The translations under genes were made by a program, and so were the position numbers. DNA of 64,000 nucleotides from positions 1,798,001 to 1,862,000 of the forward strand of contig NC_010694.1 in NCBI RefSeq assembly GCF_000026185.1, written 5' to 3'. Shown here piece by piece: positions 40,663-49,491 of this stretch; the first letter of the stretch is position 1; every line of letters begins with the position of its first letter. This DNA comes from Erwinia tasmaniensis Et1/99 (GTDB lineage Bacteria; Pseudomonadota; Gammaproteobacteria; Enterobacterales; Enterobacteriaceae). The notes beneath the pieces were generated by a model, which made no database searches, was not told the origin of the DNA, and saw only the letters and a program-made list of their open reading frames with translations.

Positions 40663-41574
40663 TCATCCTACAAAACTGATGAGGGAGTTCACGGTAGCCG
40701 TTGATCCGCCGCAGACAATGACCAGCACGTTCTTATAGCTTTCAATATTTAGTTTATTACCGTACAGCGGTGCCAGAGACGCACCGCAGGCAGGCTCAAT
40801 AAGCATATGGTGATCGTCCAGAAAGGACAGGCAGGCGTCCACCGCCTCATGATCGGAAACGATTACCGGGGTGATTGTGCGTTTTTTGCTTAAATCAAAG
40901 GCTTGCTGGCAGACCTGACGCGCACCGAGAGAGGTGGCGACACCTGTCAGCGTTGGCACCTCAACGGGTTTACCGGCCTTCAGCGCAGCGTTGAATGACG
41001 CCATACCCTGTGTCTCAACGGCGAAGATCGGAACATTATCAAGACCATTGCGACGCAGACCTTCATCGACACCAGCTAATAATCCGCCACCGCCAACAGA
41101 GAGGATCACCGCGTCCGGATTCACTCCCTCAGCAACAACCTCGTCAATCATGGAGGCGTGTCCCTGCCACAAAAGCGGATCGTCAAACGGATGCAGGAAG
41201 GCATCCTGTTCAGTAAGCAGGGACAAAGCCCGTTGATTCGCCTCTGACCACATTTCGCCATGGACAACTACCTGCGCACCTTCCAGTTGCAGCAGGTTAC
41301 GTGCCCGTTCGGAGGTGGTCTCCGGTACGACAACGATAACGGGAATATTAAGCTTTCGACCCGCATAAGCGACGGCCAGCCCCGCATTGCCACCGGAGGA
41401 AGAGATAAAGCGACGGGCCCCCTGACCATAGTGGTGCTCGCAGGCATAACCGATCCCGCGAATTTTGAAGGAGCCGGAAGGCTGTGCGGCTTCCATCTTC
41501 ATCCAGATACGCGTTCCGTTCAGCCGTCCTAGTGGCAGGGACTCGATCAGAGGGGTTTTAATACTCAGTGACAT
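40663..41574 (-). CDS. PLP-dependent serine/threonine dehydratase-like protein
   Basis: Fold-type II PLP enzyme of 303 residues, single-domain without a regulatory ACT domain, like catabolic serine/threonine dehydratases. PLP lysine is Lys37 in PSGSFKIRG, the substrate loop is SSSGGNAG and the PLP phosphate loop is SVGGGGLLAG. Such enzymes convert serine or threonine to an enamine that yields pyruvate or 2-oxobutyrate plus ammonia. It is last in an operon with RidA and a regulator; the substrate may be a D- or beta-hydroxy amino acid. Confidence 0.85.
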   Translation of the reverse strand: MSLSIKTPLIESLPLGRLNGTRIWMKMEAAQPSGSFKIRGIGYACEHHYGQGARRFISSSGGNAGLAVAYAGRKLNIPVIVVVPETTSERARNLLQLEGAQVVVHGEMWSEANQRALSLLTEQDAFLHPFDDPLLWQGHASMIDEVVAEGVNPDAVILSVGGGGLLAGVDEGLRRNGLDNVPIFAVETQGMASFNAALKAGKPVEVPTLTGVATSLGARQVCQQAFDLSKKRTITPVIVSDHEAVDACLSFLDDHHMLIEPACGASLAPLYGNKLNIESYKNVLVIVCGGSTATVNSLISFVG

Positions 41575-41600
41575 TTGTTAGCTCCGGTTAAAAATCTGAA

Positions 41601-41957
41601 TCAGGCCAGAGCCTGCACTTCCAGTTCCACATCTAGGCCAAAAGCCAGCTGGCTGACGACGGTTGAGCGGGCCGGAAAGCCATCAGAGAAATAGGTACGG
41701 TAGACTTCATTGAACGCACTGAAATGCGCCATATCAGAAATCCATACGGTGACCTTAACGAGGCGATCAAGGGACGAGTCGCAGGCCTCAAGTGTATCGG
41801 TGATATTCTGCATAATAAGACGGGTCTGCTCTTCAACAGATCCCGGCACGGGTTCACCCTGTGCATTCATGGCCAGCTGACCGGACAGAAACAAAAAGCC
41901 GTTGGCTTCGACTGCCCTGGCAAACGGATAGGGCATGGCGCTGTTGTATTTCTTCAT
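41601..41957 (-). CDS. RidA family enamine/imine deaminase
   Basis: A 118-residue Rid-family protein with the substrate Arg97 in FPARSTVV, the N-terminal FLFLSGQLAM and the C-terminal DVELEVQALA. It hydrolyses reactive enamines such as 2-aminoacrylate, the direct product of the dehydratase encoded next to it. The start MKKYNSAMPY is chosen by family alignment. It is 27 bases from the dehydratase and 27 from the regulator gene. Confidence 0.9.
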   Translation of the reverse strand: MKKYNSAMPYPFARAVEANGFLFLSGQLAMNAQGEPVPGSVEEQTRLIMQNITDTLEACDSSLDRLVKVTVWISDMAHFSAFNEVYRTYFSDGFPARSTVVSQLAFGLDVELEVQALA

Positions 41958-41984
41958 GAGGCCTCCTGGTACTGGCGACAGCAA

Positions 41985-42689
41985 TCAGCAGCCAATGTTT
42001 TTTAGTTCATCGAGATAGTTATAAACGGTATAACGGGTTACGCCGAGTGCATCAGCCGCTTTTTCGACACCGCCTTTCATCAGGAAAATACCGCGCTCCT
42101 GCATCTTTTTTACGGCCAGTATTTTGACTTTTTTTGCATCTGCGCGGCGGTTTCCGGGGCTGAGTGCAGTCGCATCACTGATGATTTCTTTCATCAAATC
42201 TTCAATGCTTTCATGAGGCAGGTCAGTATCAGTGGGCTCTGTTGCCGGAATTTTTGCTTTAAACGTCATACCGGATAAGTTTTGCAGCAGCGTCAATGCC
42301 TGTTCGATGCCGTTGTTATCCACGTTGACACACAGGGCGGCAAAAGGCTTTCCGTTACGGCCACGGTAAATCGCCGTACTGCTGCGCAGCGGCGACCCAT
42401 CGCGCGAAAACGTTTCATACTCCGGAAAAAGCGTGACTAGCTCTTGGCTCTCCTCAAGCGCGTTGATAAACGCCTTGTCTGTTCTCAAGCCAGCTAAAAC
42501 GGAATCTCCCTTTCTGCGTCCAGTAACGTGCGCATTGGAAATTTCAGCGATGGAAAATTCCGGATTACGGAGATCGTGAAGGACAATTTCGGCATTCCCC
42601 GGTAATACGCTGCCAATAGCGCGAACGGCAGCGGCCAGCATCTTCAGCAACTCCTGCTCAAAAACAATTTCGTCGGGTATTACTGTCAT
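41985..42689 (-). CDS. YheO/DauR-type transcriptional regulator (PAS_6 + HTH)
   Basis: A 234-residue regulator. The N-terminal PAS-like domain (PGNAEIVLHDLRNPEFSIAEI, RGRNGKPFAALCVNVD) is followed by a C-terminal helix-turn-helix (KMQERGIFLMKGGVEKAADAL / GVTRYTVYNYLDEL). This is the architecture of YheO and of DauR, a repressor of D-arginine use in Pseudomonas. First gene of the operon, so it probably autoregulates it. Confidence 0.85.
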   Translation of the reverse strand: MTVIPDEIVFEQELLKMLAAAVRAIGSVLPGNAEIVLHDLRNPEFSIAEISNAHVTGRRKGDSVLAGLRTDKAFINALEESQELVTLFPEYETFSRDGSPLRSSTAIYRGRNGKPFAALCVNVDNNGIEQALTLLQNLSGMTFKAKIPATEPTDTDLPHESIEDLMKEIISDATALSPGNRRADAKKVKILAVKKMQERGIFLMKGGVEKAADALGVTRYTVYNYLDELKNIGC

Positions 42690-43219
42690 AGAAAGCTCCG
42701 GTTATTTAATTCAACTTATTGTTGATAATAGTAGCAGGGCAGGGGATTAAACTTCAACATACTGTTGATCTTGTATTTGAATTCAGAAGGACAGACTGCA
42801 TGTTACTGGGGGCGGATGCTGGCTGGAGATACAATACGATAGGACGTGCGCATAACTAAGCAACGGCATCTGCGGCAGTACCGCTCACATAAGTTTTCGT
42901 TCCGCTGAACGTCACACCCTACAAAAGGCAGTCCAGACCAGCGCAGACCAGCAAAGCCGGCTTTGTCGATGGTATATAGCGGTACAGCGAATTTGGCCAT
43001 GACGCCATCGTCTGATTACAAACGGGTGGCGACTAACGTCATCTCAGCCCTCAATTCAGACTTGAGGCTACCAATTACAAGACGGGCGAGTTCTCAATGG
43101 CAGACTGCAAAGAAATGGCCATCGTTAGCTGGTTATTGCCCTCGATCCAGCCAATCTCTCCATACCCGATTGAGCTGGCACCCACGACAATGGTCACATG
43201 TCATAACGGGGAGAACATC
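42690..43219 (+). other. Regulator-araD intergenic region, 530 bases
   Basis: Holds the divergent promoter side of the regulator operon, the right Tn3-like repeat (42883-42920) and then 300 bases before araD with no recognisable gene. A minus-strand frame at 42803-43000 and plus-strand frames here lack known motifs and run through the repeat; they may be degenerate sequence. Confidence 0.5.
42883..42920 (-). repeat. Tn3-like terminal inverted repeat, right
   Basis: On the minus strand, AGGGTGTGACGTTCAGCGGA, then ACGAAAACTTATGTGAG. It is in opposite orientation to the left repeat. It matches the Tn3 end less well (about 29 of 38) but shares the ACGTTCAG variant with the left copy. Confidence 0.65.
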
Positions 43220-43918
43220 ATGCTGGAACAACTGAAACAGCAGGTACTGGAAGCGAATCTGGCCTTGCCGCGCCACGGGCTGGTCACTTTCACCTGGGGC
43301 AATGTAAGTGCGATAGATCGCCAGCAGGAATTAATGGTGATTAAACCTTCCGGCGTGAGTTATGAAACGATGCAGCGTGACGATATGGTGGTGGTGGCGC
43401 TGGGCAGCGGGGAGGTGATTGAAGGCGCTAAACGGCCTTCTTCCGACACGGCAACGCACCGCGCACTCTATCTTGCATGGCCAGAGATTGGCGGGATTGT
43501 GCATACCCATTCGCGGCATGCCACCGTCTGGGCGCAGTCTGGCAAAGATCTTCCGGCATGGGGCACGACTCATGCCGATGATTTTTACGGCGATATCCCC
43601 TGTACACGTCAAATGCGCAGCGAAGAAATCGTGGAGTGTTACGAGTGGCAAACCGGGCAGGTCATCATTGAAACGCTACGGCAGCGGGACATCGATCCGC
43701 TGGCTATTCCGGCAGTGCTGGTTAACGCTCACGGACCATTTACCTGGGGGCGTAGTGCACAGGAAGCGGTACAGAGTGCGGTGGTTTTGGAGGAGGTGGC
43801 CTACATGGGGATTTTCAGTCAGTATTTAACGCCCAGTCTTCCCGCCATAAATCAGACGCTGCTGGATAAGCATCATCAGCGTAAACACGGCAAGCATGCG
43901 TGGTATGGACAGGGTTGA
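43220..43918 (+). CDS. araD: L-ribulose-5-phosphate 4-epimerase (AraD/UlaF/SgbE family)
   Basis: Class II aldolase/epimerase of 232 residues that interconverts L-ribulose 5-phosphate and D-xylulose 5-phosphate. TWGNVSAID, the zinc His pair in [13 protein letters not shown] and EEVAYMGIF match E. coli AraD throughout. The start has a CGGGGAG ribosome site. It stands alone, with no araBA, ula or sgb genes around it, so which pentose pathway it serves cannot be told. Confidence 0.85.
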   Translation: MLEQLKQQVLEANLALPRHGLVTFTWGNVSAIDRQQELMVIKPSGVSYETMQRDDMVVVALGSGEVIEGAKRPSSDTATHRALYLAWPEIGGIVHTHSRHATVWAQSGKDLPAWGTTHADDFYGDIPCTRQMRSEEIVECYEWQTGQVIIETLRQRDIDPLAIPAVLVNAHGPFTWGRSAQEAVQSAVVLEEVAYMGIFSQYLTPSLPAINQTLLDKHHQRKHGKHAWYGQG

Positions 43919-43966
43919 TCGTCGTCACGGCCAGATAATACGAGGGAACTCATCAGAAATAATCAG

Positions 43967-43990
43967 GCGGGATAGCGAAAGCTATCCCGC
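43967..43990. terminator. Bidirectional terminator between araD and rnb
   Basis: Perfect 10-base arms GCGGGATAGC / GCTATCCCGC with a GAAA tetraloop between the convergent genes. Confidence 0.85.
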
Positions 43991-44000
43991 TAATCTGCTA

Positions 44001-45944
44001 TCAGGCTACGGGCCGCGCCACGATACTGCGGGTTTCCATGCGCACTTCAGCAATGGTTACCTCAATCAGATCGGTTACGCGATACGCCACTTCACCCTTA
44101 ATTTGTACGCTGCCGTTTTCATTACTGCACACCATTTCATCACGCACCGCATGAATGAACGGGGCGGGAATAAAAGCCACGGCGCCGTTTTCCTGGAGGC
44201 GGACACGCATGCCGCCACGAGAAACGTCAATCACTTCAGCACTGAAACGCTGCTCGCTGCCGGCCGCTTTCTGCAGGAAACGTGAATACAGCCAGTCGCC
44301 AACATCGCGCTCCGCCATACGGTTCTGACGACGGCGTTCAGCCATCTTCAGCGACAGTTCATCGGCAGGGCGTGCACTCTGTTCGCCTTTGATAATCGCT
44401 TTCAGCAGGCGGTGGTTAACCATGTCGCCATACTTACGGATTGGCGACGTCCAGGTCGCATATGCCTCCAGGCCGAGACCAAAGTGCGGGCCTGGCGTGG
44501 TGCTGACTTCCGCAAATGACTGGAAGCGGCGGATACGGCTGTCGAGGAACTGTGTTGGCAGGGCATCGAGTTCGCGACGCAGATTGCGGAAACCCTCCAG
44601 CGTGGCAATCGCCAGCGGATCGGCGGTAACGCCGTGATTGGCCAGTACTGCCGCGGCCTGCTCGGCGTTGGCTTCGTCGAAGCCGAGGTGAACGTTATAG
44701 ATGCCGAAGCCCAGCCTGTCGCGCAGCACGGTGGCAGCGCAAATGTTGGCGAGGATCATCGATTCTTCAACAATGCGGTTAGCAATGCGGCGATGTTCGG
44801 CAATAATATCCAGCACTTCGCCTTTCTCACCCAGCAGGAAGCGGAAGTCAGGGCGATCTTTGAACACCAAGGCATGCGCCTGACGCCACTCGCTGCGCGC
44901 CAGACAGAGGCGATTCAGCAGGCGGATCTGGTTGGCAATGGCCTCATTCTCCGGCTGCCATGCGCTGGAACCACCGGTTTCCAGCCAGTCGGAGACGTCG
45001 TTATAGGCCAGCTTCGCGTGCGATTCGATCCACGCGGCGAAGAACTGCACGTCGTCAGCGGGCGTACCGTCTGCGGCGAGGGTGATGCGGCAGGCCAGTA
45101 CCGGACGGCGCTCATGTGGGCGCAGAGAGCAAATATCATCCGACAGCTGGCGGGGCAGCATCGGGATATTGAAGCCCGGCAGGTAGTTAGTGAAGGCGCG
45201 TTCAGCGGCCACGGCATCCAGCTTGCTGCCCACCGGCACGTAGGCGGTAGGATCGGCGATAGCGACGATCAGTTTCAGCGCACCGTTACCCGCGTCTTCC
45301 ACATACAGCGCATCGTCCATATCTTCAGTGCTGGCACTGTCGATGGTGACAAACGGCAGAGAAGTGAGGTCTTCACGTTCCAGCTGTTCATCCAGCATTG
45401 ATTGTGGCGTGGTGACATCCGGCGCTTCACGCTCCAGATTATGGCGTGACAACGTCACCCACCACGGCGCAAGGTGGTCTTCTGCCGTAGTAATAAATTC
45501 GGTCAGCTCGGCATAAAAGGTGCGATCGCCTTTCAGCGGATGGCGGCGCATTTCAGCCACTGCCCAATCGCCAGCCTGGAAGTCATGCTTCACGCTGCGC
45601 TCGGGGCGGCACTGAATGGCATCTTTCAACAGGGGATGGTCGGGAATAATCGACAGGCGATCGTCTTTCTTCTGCACGCGGCCGACAAAGCGCGTCAGGA
45701 ACGGTTCAATCAGCGTTTCCGGATCGGCAACTTCGCGATCCTTATCGCTTTGAATAACCGCACTCACACGGTCACCGTGCATGACTTTTTTCATGAACGG
45801 TGGGGGAATAAAGTAACTTTTCTGCGCATCGACTTCTAAGAAGCCGAAACCTTTTTCAGTACCTTTTACCACACCCTCAACGCGCGGCGTCTGGGAGTGG
45901 AGCTTCTCTTTGAGCTGCGCGAGCAGCGGGTTATCCTGGAACAT
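44001..45944 (-). CDS. rnb: Ribonuclease II
   Basis: Processive 3'-5' exoribonuclease that degrades unstructured mRNA. It has 647 residues. Two N-terminal cold-shock domains are followed by the RNB catalytic domain with the Asp cluster [19 protein letters not shown], and a C-terminal S1 domain ([21 protein letters not shown]). The E. coli neighbours differ; here it is convergent with araD and follows a ydeP-like gene. Confidence 0.97.
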   Translation of the reverse strand: MFQDNPLLAQLKEKLHSQTPRVEGVVKGTEKGFGFLEVDAQKSYFIPPPFMKKVMHGDRVSAVIQSDKDREVADPETLIEPFLTRFVGRVQKKDDRLSIIPDHPLLKDAIQCRPERSVKHDFQAGDWAVAEMRRHPLKGDRTFYAELTEFITTAEDHLAPWWVTLSRHNLEREAPDVTTPQSMLDEQLEREDLTSLPFVTIDSASTEDMDDALYVEDAGNGALKLIVAIADPTAYVPVGSKLDAVAAERAFTNYLPGFNIPMLPRQLSDDICSLRPHERRPVLACRITLAADGTPADDVQFFAAWIESHAKLAYNDVSDWLETGGSSAWQPENEAIANQIRLLNRLCLARSEWRQAHALVFKDRPDFRFLLGEKGEVLDIIAEHRRIANRIVEESMILANICAATVLRDRLGFGIYNVHLGFDEANAEQAAAVLANHGVTADPLAIATLEGFRNLRRELDALPTQFLDSRIRRFQSFAEVSTTPGPHFGLGLEAYATWTSPIRKYGDMVNHRLLKAIIKGEQSARPADELSLKMAERRRQNRMAERDVGDWLYSRFLQKAAGSEQRFSAEVIDVSRGGMRVRLQENGAVAFIPAPFIHAVRDEMVCSNENGSVQIKGEVAYRVTDLIEVTIAEVRMETRSIVARPVA

Positions 45945-46028
45945 AATTTCAACAATTTTCGTGGCCTAAGAGCGGCAGACAGTTTTACGCGATTAACCGC
46001 TCCACGGCAAGTAAAAAGCCCGGCATCA

Positions 46029-48335
46029 TCAGGCGATGCGTAGCCCGTCCACGACCGGCGACAGGGTGATTTTAACCGGGATCGATTTTGACGTCGGCGT
46101 GCCGCTGCCGTCGCCAAAGCTGGAGAGGGGAACCAGCGGATTTGTCTCCGGATAATAGGCGGCAAGATTACCGCGCGGAATGGCGTAAGGAACCAGCTTA
46201 AAGCCGCTAACCTTACGGGTAATACCATCATTCCACAGGGTTTCGATATCAACATCATCCCCGGCGGCGTATCCCAGTTCCGCTAAATCTTCCGGGTTGA
46301 TAAACAACACCTCGCGCTGGCCATAGACTCCGCGATAGCGATCGTCCAACCCGTAAATCGTGGTGTTGTACTGATCGTGCGAGCGTAGGGTTTGCAGGGT
46401 GAAGGGAACGTCAACGTCCAGCTGCGGGAAAAGGGTCGCGGGCAGGGCGGGCGCGCTAAACTGCGCCTTCTCATTCAGGGTGTTGAAGCGCAGATCGGCG
46501 GCGGCATTGCCCAGATAGAAGCCGCCTTTAATATCGCAGCGGGTATTAAAATCGCTGAAGCCTGGGATGGTCGCGGCAATGTGATCGCGAATTTTATTGT
46601 AGTCATCCGCCAGCCCGAGCCAGTCAACTTTCTCGCTGCCCAGCACCGCATGAGCAATTCCGGCCACGATCCAGGTTTCAGAACGCTGGGTAGTGGCGAT
46701 GGGCTTACCAACGCCTTCCGAAGCGTGCACCATGCTGAAAGAGTCTTCGACGGTGATAAACTGCGGACCGCTGGCCTGAATATCCTGCTCCGTGCGTCCA
46801 AGCGTCGGCAGGATAAGGGCATCCTGATTTCCGGGGCAAAGGTGGCTGCGGTTCAGCTTGGTACTGATTTGCACCGTCAGGCCGCAGCGCTTCAGCGCTT
46901 CTTCGGTGCGCGGGCTGTCCGGTGCGGCTGCCGCAAGATTGCCGCCAAGTGCAATAAGAACCTTGATCTCATCACGCAGCATCGCCTCCAGCGCCTGCAC
47001 GGTGTTGTGACCGATTTCACGCGGGGGAGTAAAGGAGAAGTGCTCCCCGAGACTGTCAAGAAACGCCTTAGAGGGCTTTTCGTCAATCCCCATAGTGCGG
47101 TTGCCCTGCACATTACTGTGGCCGCGAACTGGACAGAGGCCCGCGCCTTTTTTTCCCAGTTGGCCAAACAGCAGCTGTAGGTTAACGATTTCGCGTACGG
47201 TATCGACGGAGTGCTTATGCTGGGTAATACCCATTGCCCAGGTACAAATCACCCGATCCGCGCTCTGATAAATCGCCGCCGCTTCGCGGATCTGTTCCTC
47301 GCTCAGGCCGGACTGTTTAACAATCTGCGGCCAGCCGGTGGCGTCAACCATTGCAAGATAGGCATCTACACCTTCGGTATTGGCCTGGATAAAGGCTTCA
47401 TCGAAAAGCCCCTTTTCACCAGCAGCGATACGTGCGTGATGATTTTCAGCCAGCACTTTCACCATGCCGCGCACCGCCGCCATATCTCCGCCCAGATTAG
47501 GCTGGTAATAACTCGAACTGATAGTCCCCGATTTGCTGGTGACCACTTCCAGCGGCTTTTGCGGATCGGCGAAACGTTCAAGTCCACGTTCGCGCAGCGT
47601 ATTAAAGGTGACGATTTTTGCTCCGTGATCGGCGGCATGACGCAGGCTGTGCAGCATACGTGGGTGGTTAGTGCCGGGATTCTGGCCGAAGACAAAAATA
47701 GCGTTGGCATGATCGAAATCATCAAGGCGGATCGTTCCTTTTCCCACTCCGATGCTGCGTTTCAGACCCGTGCCGCTGGCCTCGTGACACATGTTGGAGC
47801 AGTCGGGGAAGTTGTTACTGCCGTTCATACGGCCAAACAGCTGGTACAGCCATGACGCTTCATTACTGGCGCGGCCGGAGGTGTAAAGCTCCATTTGGTC
47901 AGGATTATCCATCGCTTTAATATGAGAAGCGATGAGCTCGAATGCCTCCTGCCAGCCGATGGGCTCATAGCGATCGGTTGCGCGGTTATAGCGCAGCGGC
48001 TCGGTCAGGCGGCCCTGATATTCCAGGAAATAGTCGCTTTGTTGATAGAGAGCCGATACGCTGTACTGAGCAAAAAATTCCGCACCGATATGGCGACGGG
48101 TTGCTTCCCAGGTCACCGCTTTTGCACCGTTTTCGCAGAAGCTGAAGGTACTTTTATTATCGTCACCCCACGCACAGCCGGGGCAGTCAAAACCTTTGGC
48201 TTTATTCATGCGCATCAGGTTACGCATGTTTTTTAACACTTCTTTGCTGTCGAAAACGAAACGGGTGGTGGCTTCCAACGAACCCCAGCCGCCCGCAGCG
48301 GCCTGGTAAGGCTTAATGGCTTGTTTAAATTTCAT
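46029..48335 (-). CDS. ydeP: FdhF/YdeP family molybdopterin oxidoreductase
   Basis: Large (768-residue) molybdopterin enzyme related to formate dehydrogenase H. It shares with E. coli YdeP the opening AAGGWGSL, a two-Cys GFDCPGCAW (Cys51, Cys54), NFPDCSNMCHEASG, GVGKGT, GQNPGTNHPRML, KLNRSHL and SHDQYNTTIYG. It has no full four-Cys [4Fe-4S] motif of the FdhF type at the N-terminus. The substrate is unknown; E. coli ydeP is linked to acid resistance. It is divergent from a LysR regulator. Confidence 0.9.
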   Translation of the reverse strand: MKFKQAIKPYQAAAGGWGSLEATTRFVFDSKEVLKNMRNLMRMNKAKGFDCPGCAWGDDNKSTFSFCENGAKAVTWEATRRHIGAEFFAQYSVSALYQQSDYFLEYQGRLTEPLRYNRATDRYEPIGWQEAFELIASHIKAMDNPDQMELYTSGRASNEASWLYQLFGRMNGSNNFPDCSNMCHEASGTGLKRSIGVGKGTIRLDDFDHANAIFVFGQNPGTNHPRMLHSLRHAADHGAKIVTFNTLRERGLERFADPQKPLEVVTSKSGTISSSYYQPNLGGDMAAVRGMVKVLAENHHARIAAGEKGLFDEAFIQANTEGVDAYLAMVDATGWPQIVKQSGLSEEQIREAAAIYQSADRVICTWAMGITQHKHSVDTVREIVNLQLLFGQLGKKGAGLCPVRGHSNVQGNRTMGIDEKPSKAFLDSLGEHFSFTPPREIGHNTVQALEAMLRDEIKVLIALGGNLAAAAPDSPRTEEALKRCGLTVQISTKLNRSHLCPGNQDALILPTLGRTEQDIQASGPQFITVEDSFSMVHASEGVGKPIATTQRSETWIVAGIAHAVLGSEKVDWLGLADDYNKIRDHIAATIPGFSDFNTRCDIKGGFYLGNAAADLRFNTLNEKAQFSAPALPATLFPQLDVDVPFTLQTLRSHDQYNTTIYGLDDRYRGVYGQREVLFINPEDLAELGYAAGDDVDIETLWNDGITRKVSGFKLVPYAIPRGNLAAYYPETNPLVPLSSFGDGSGTPTSKSIPVKITLSPVVDGLRIA

Positions 48336-48439
48336 AATCTCGCAGGCTTATATTTATTTTTTTGTTAAAAAAATTAGTATTATTTTTTGCAATTCTGCGG
48401 TGTAAAAGGGGCATTGTCTAATTGATAGCGGAGATGGTG

Positions 48440-48458
48440 CGATAAGTTACGTTTATCG
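48440..48458. promoter_or_regulatory. Candidate LysR operator in the ydeP/lysR divergent gap
   Basis: Inverted repeat CGATAAGTTACGTTTATCG (arms CGATAA/TTATCG, with a T-N11-A core) in the 259-base gap between the divergent genes, as expected for a LysR-type regulator site. Confidence 0.55.
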
Positions 48459-48594
48459 CGAAATGGGAAACGCCGGATGCGATGTAAAATCAACATCAGT
48501 AAATCAGACCTTCGTTGCTACCGCATTTGGTATACTGGATATCATGCGCGTAACGTGTCTCCCCCCTTAATTGGCCGACAGAAATATAATCACT

Positions 48595-49491
48595 ATGGAT
48601 ATTAAACAGCTGATCTATCTGTGTAATTTAGAGCGTGAACGCCATTTTGGCCGCGCTGCCGAGGCCAGTTTTGTCAGTCAGCCTACGCTGTCCATGCGTT
48701 TAAAAAATCTTGAACGTGAATTAGGACTGTCGTTAATCAACCGCAGTAACAACTTTGCCGGTTTCACCCCGGAAGGTGAAAGAGTCCTGTCATGGGCACG
48801 TGAGATAGTTTCTGTCTATCAGGGGCTTAAGTTAGAGGTTGAATCACTCAAACATGGGGCCGGCGGTACGCTGCGTATCGGCGTTGTGCCCCAATGCAGT
48901 ATTTCCCTGCCGGTTCTTCTTAAAGCGGTCAGTGAACGCTATTCACAGCTCGACTACCGCGTAGCGGTGCTCAGTGCCGACCAGCTGCTGGAAGCGCTTA
49001 ACAGTCACACTGTCGATGTTGGCATCGGTTATTTTGAACCGGCAACCCTGCGCGAGCTGCACTTCCAGGCCGAGATGCTGGCGGATAGGGGGGTGGAACT
49101 GCTATACCATCCCTACTATTTTCCGCAGCTGGCGGGTGAAGCCTCTCTGGAACTGGTGGATATTGCCAGGCTACCGCTGTGTCTCGCTGAACAAACGCGC
49201 TATTTTCGTCGCTACATTGACAGCCATTTCCGTGATGCAGGCCTCAGCCTTCGAGTGGTGCTGGAAACGACCTCCGTGTTTCAGCTGTTGCAGGGTGTTC
49301 AGGTCGGGCTTGGCTGTCTGATCTCGCCGGTCGGCCATTTGCCGGAGCGGGTGCCCGGTGATTTACAACGCTGCCGCGTGGTGATACCGCCGATGTCAAG
49401 GCAGGGCGCCGTAGTGATCGCTGAACCGGGGCGCGCTACGCCACTGGCGCAGCATTTCTTCGATGAGGTACGCCGTTGGCTGACGGGCTAG
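48595..49491 (+). CDS. LysR-family transcriptional regulator
   Basis: A 298-residue LysR regulator. The helix-turn-helix includes LYLCNLERERHFGRAAEASF-like sequence followed by SQPTLSMRLKNLERELG. The effector domain contains LRIGVVPQCSISLPVLLKA and GVQVGLGCLISPVGHLP. The ATG at 48595 gives the normal LysR beginning, MDIKQLIYLCNLER. A divergent ydeP-like gene is the probable target. Its stop directly abuts the stop of the convergent CMD gene. Confidence 0.9.
   Translation: MDIKQLIYLCNLERERHFGRAAEASFVSQPTLSMRLKNLERELGLSLINRSNNFAGFTPEGERVLSWAREIVSVYQGLKLEVESLKHGAGGTLRIGVVPQCSISLPVLLKAVSERYSQLDYRVAVLSADQLLEALNSHTVDVGIGYFEPATLRELHFQAEMLADRGVELLYHPYYFPQLAGEASLELVDIARLPLCLAEQTRYFRRYIDSHFRDAGLSLRVVLETTSVFQLLQGVQVGLGCLISPVGHLPERVPGDLQRCRVVIPPMSRQGAVVIAEPGRATPLAQHFFDEVRRWLTG

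Larger units (their letters stand above)
40150..42920. mobile_element. Putative transposase-less Tn3-family element carrying a three-gene metabolic operon
   Basis: Bounded by inverted copies of a Tn3-like 38-base terminal repeat at 40150-40186 and 42883-42920, with outer ends facing outward. Inside are the dehydratase, RidA and regulator genes and no transposase or resolvase. The five bases outside each end (TTCAA and ACAAA) are not identical, so no target duplication is seen. It resembles mobile insertion cassettes with Tn3 ends, but a remnant of a larger transposon or two independent insertions are alternatives. Confidence 0.55.

Noticed and set aside
40150..42920. Similarity of the repeats at 40150 and 42883 to common cloning-vector sequence next to bla and the ColE1 origin
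   Set aside because: Only about 37 bases match, with several substitutions and no adjoining vector sequence. The shared part is the Tn3 end itself, so contamination is unlikely.
42803..43000. 65-codon minus-strand frame upstream of the regulator
   Set aside because: It runs through the right Tn3-like repeat, is rich in Arg and Cys without motif, and lies upstream of the regulator in its promoter region.
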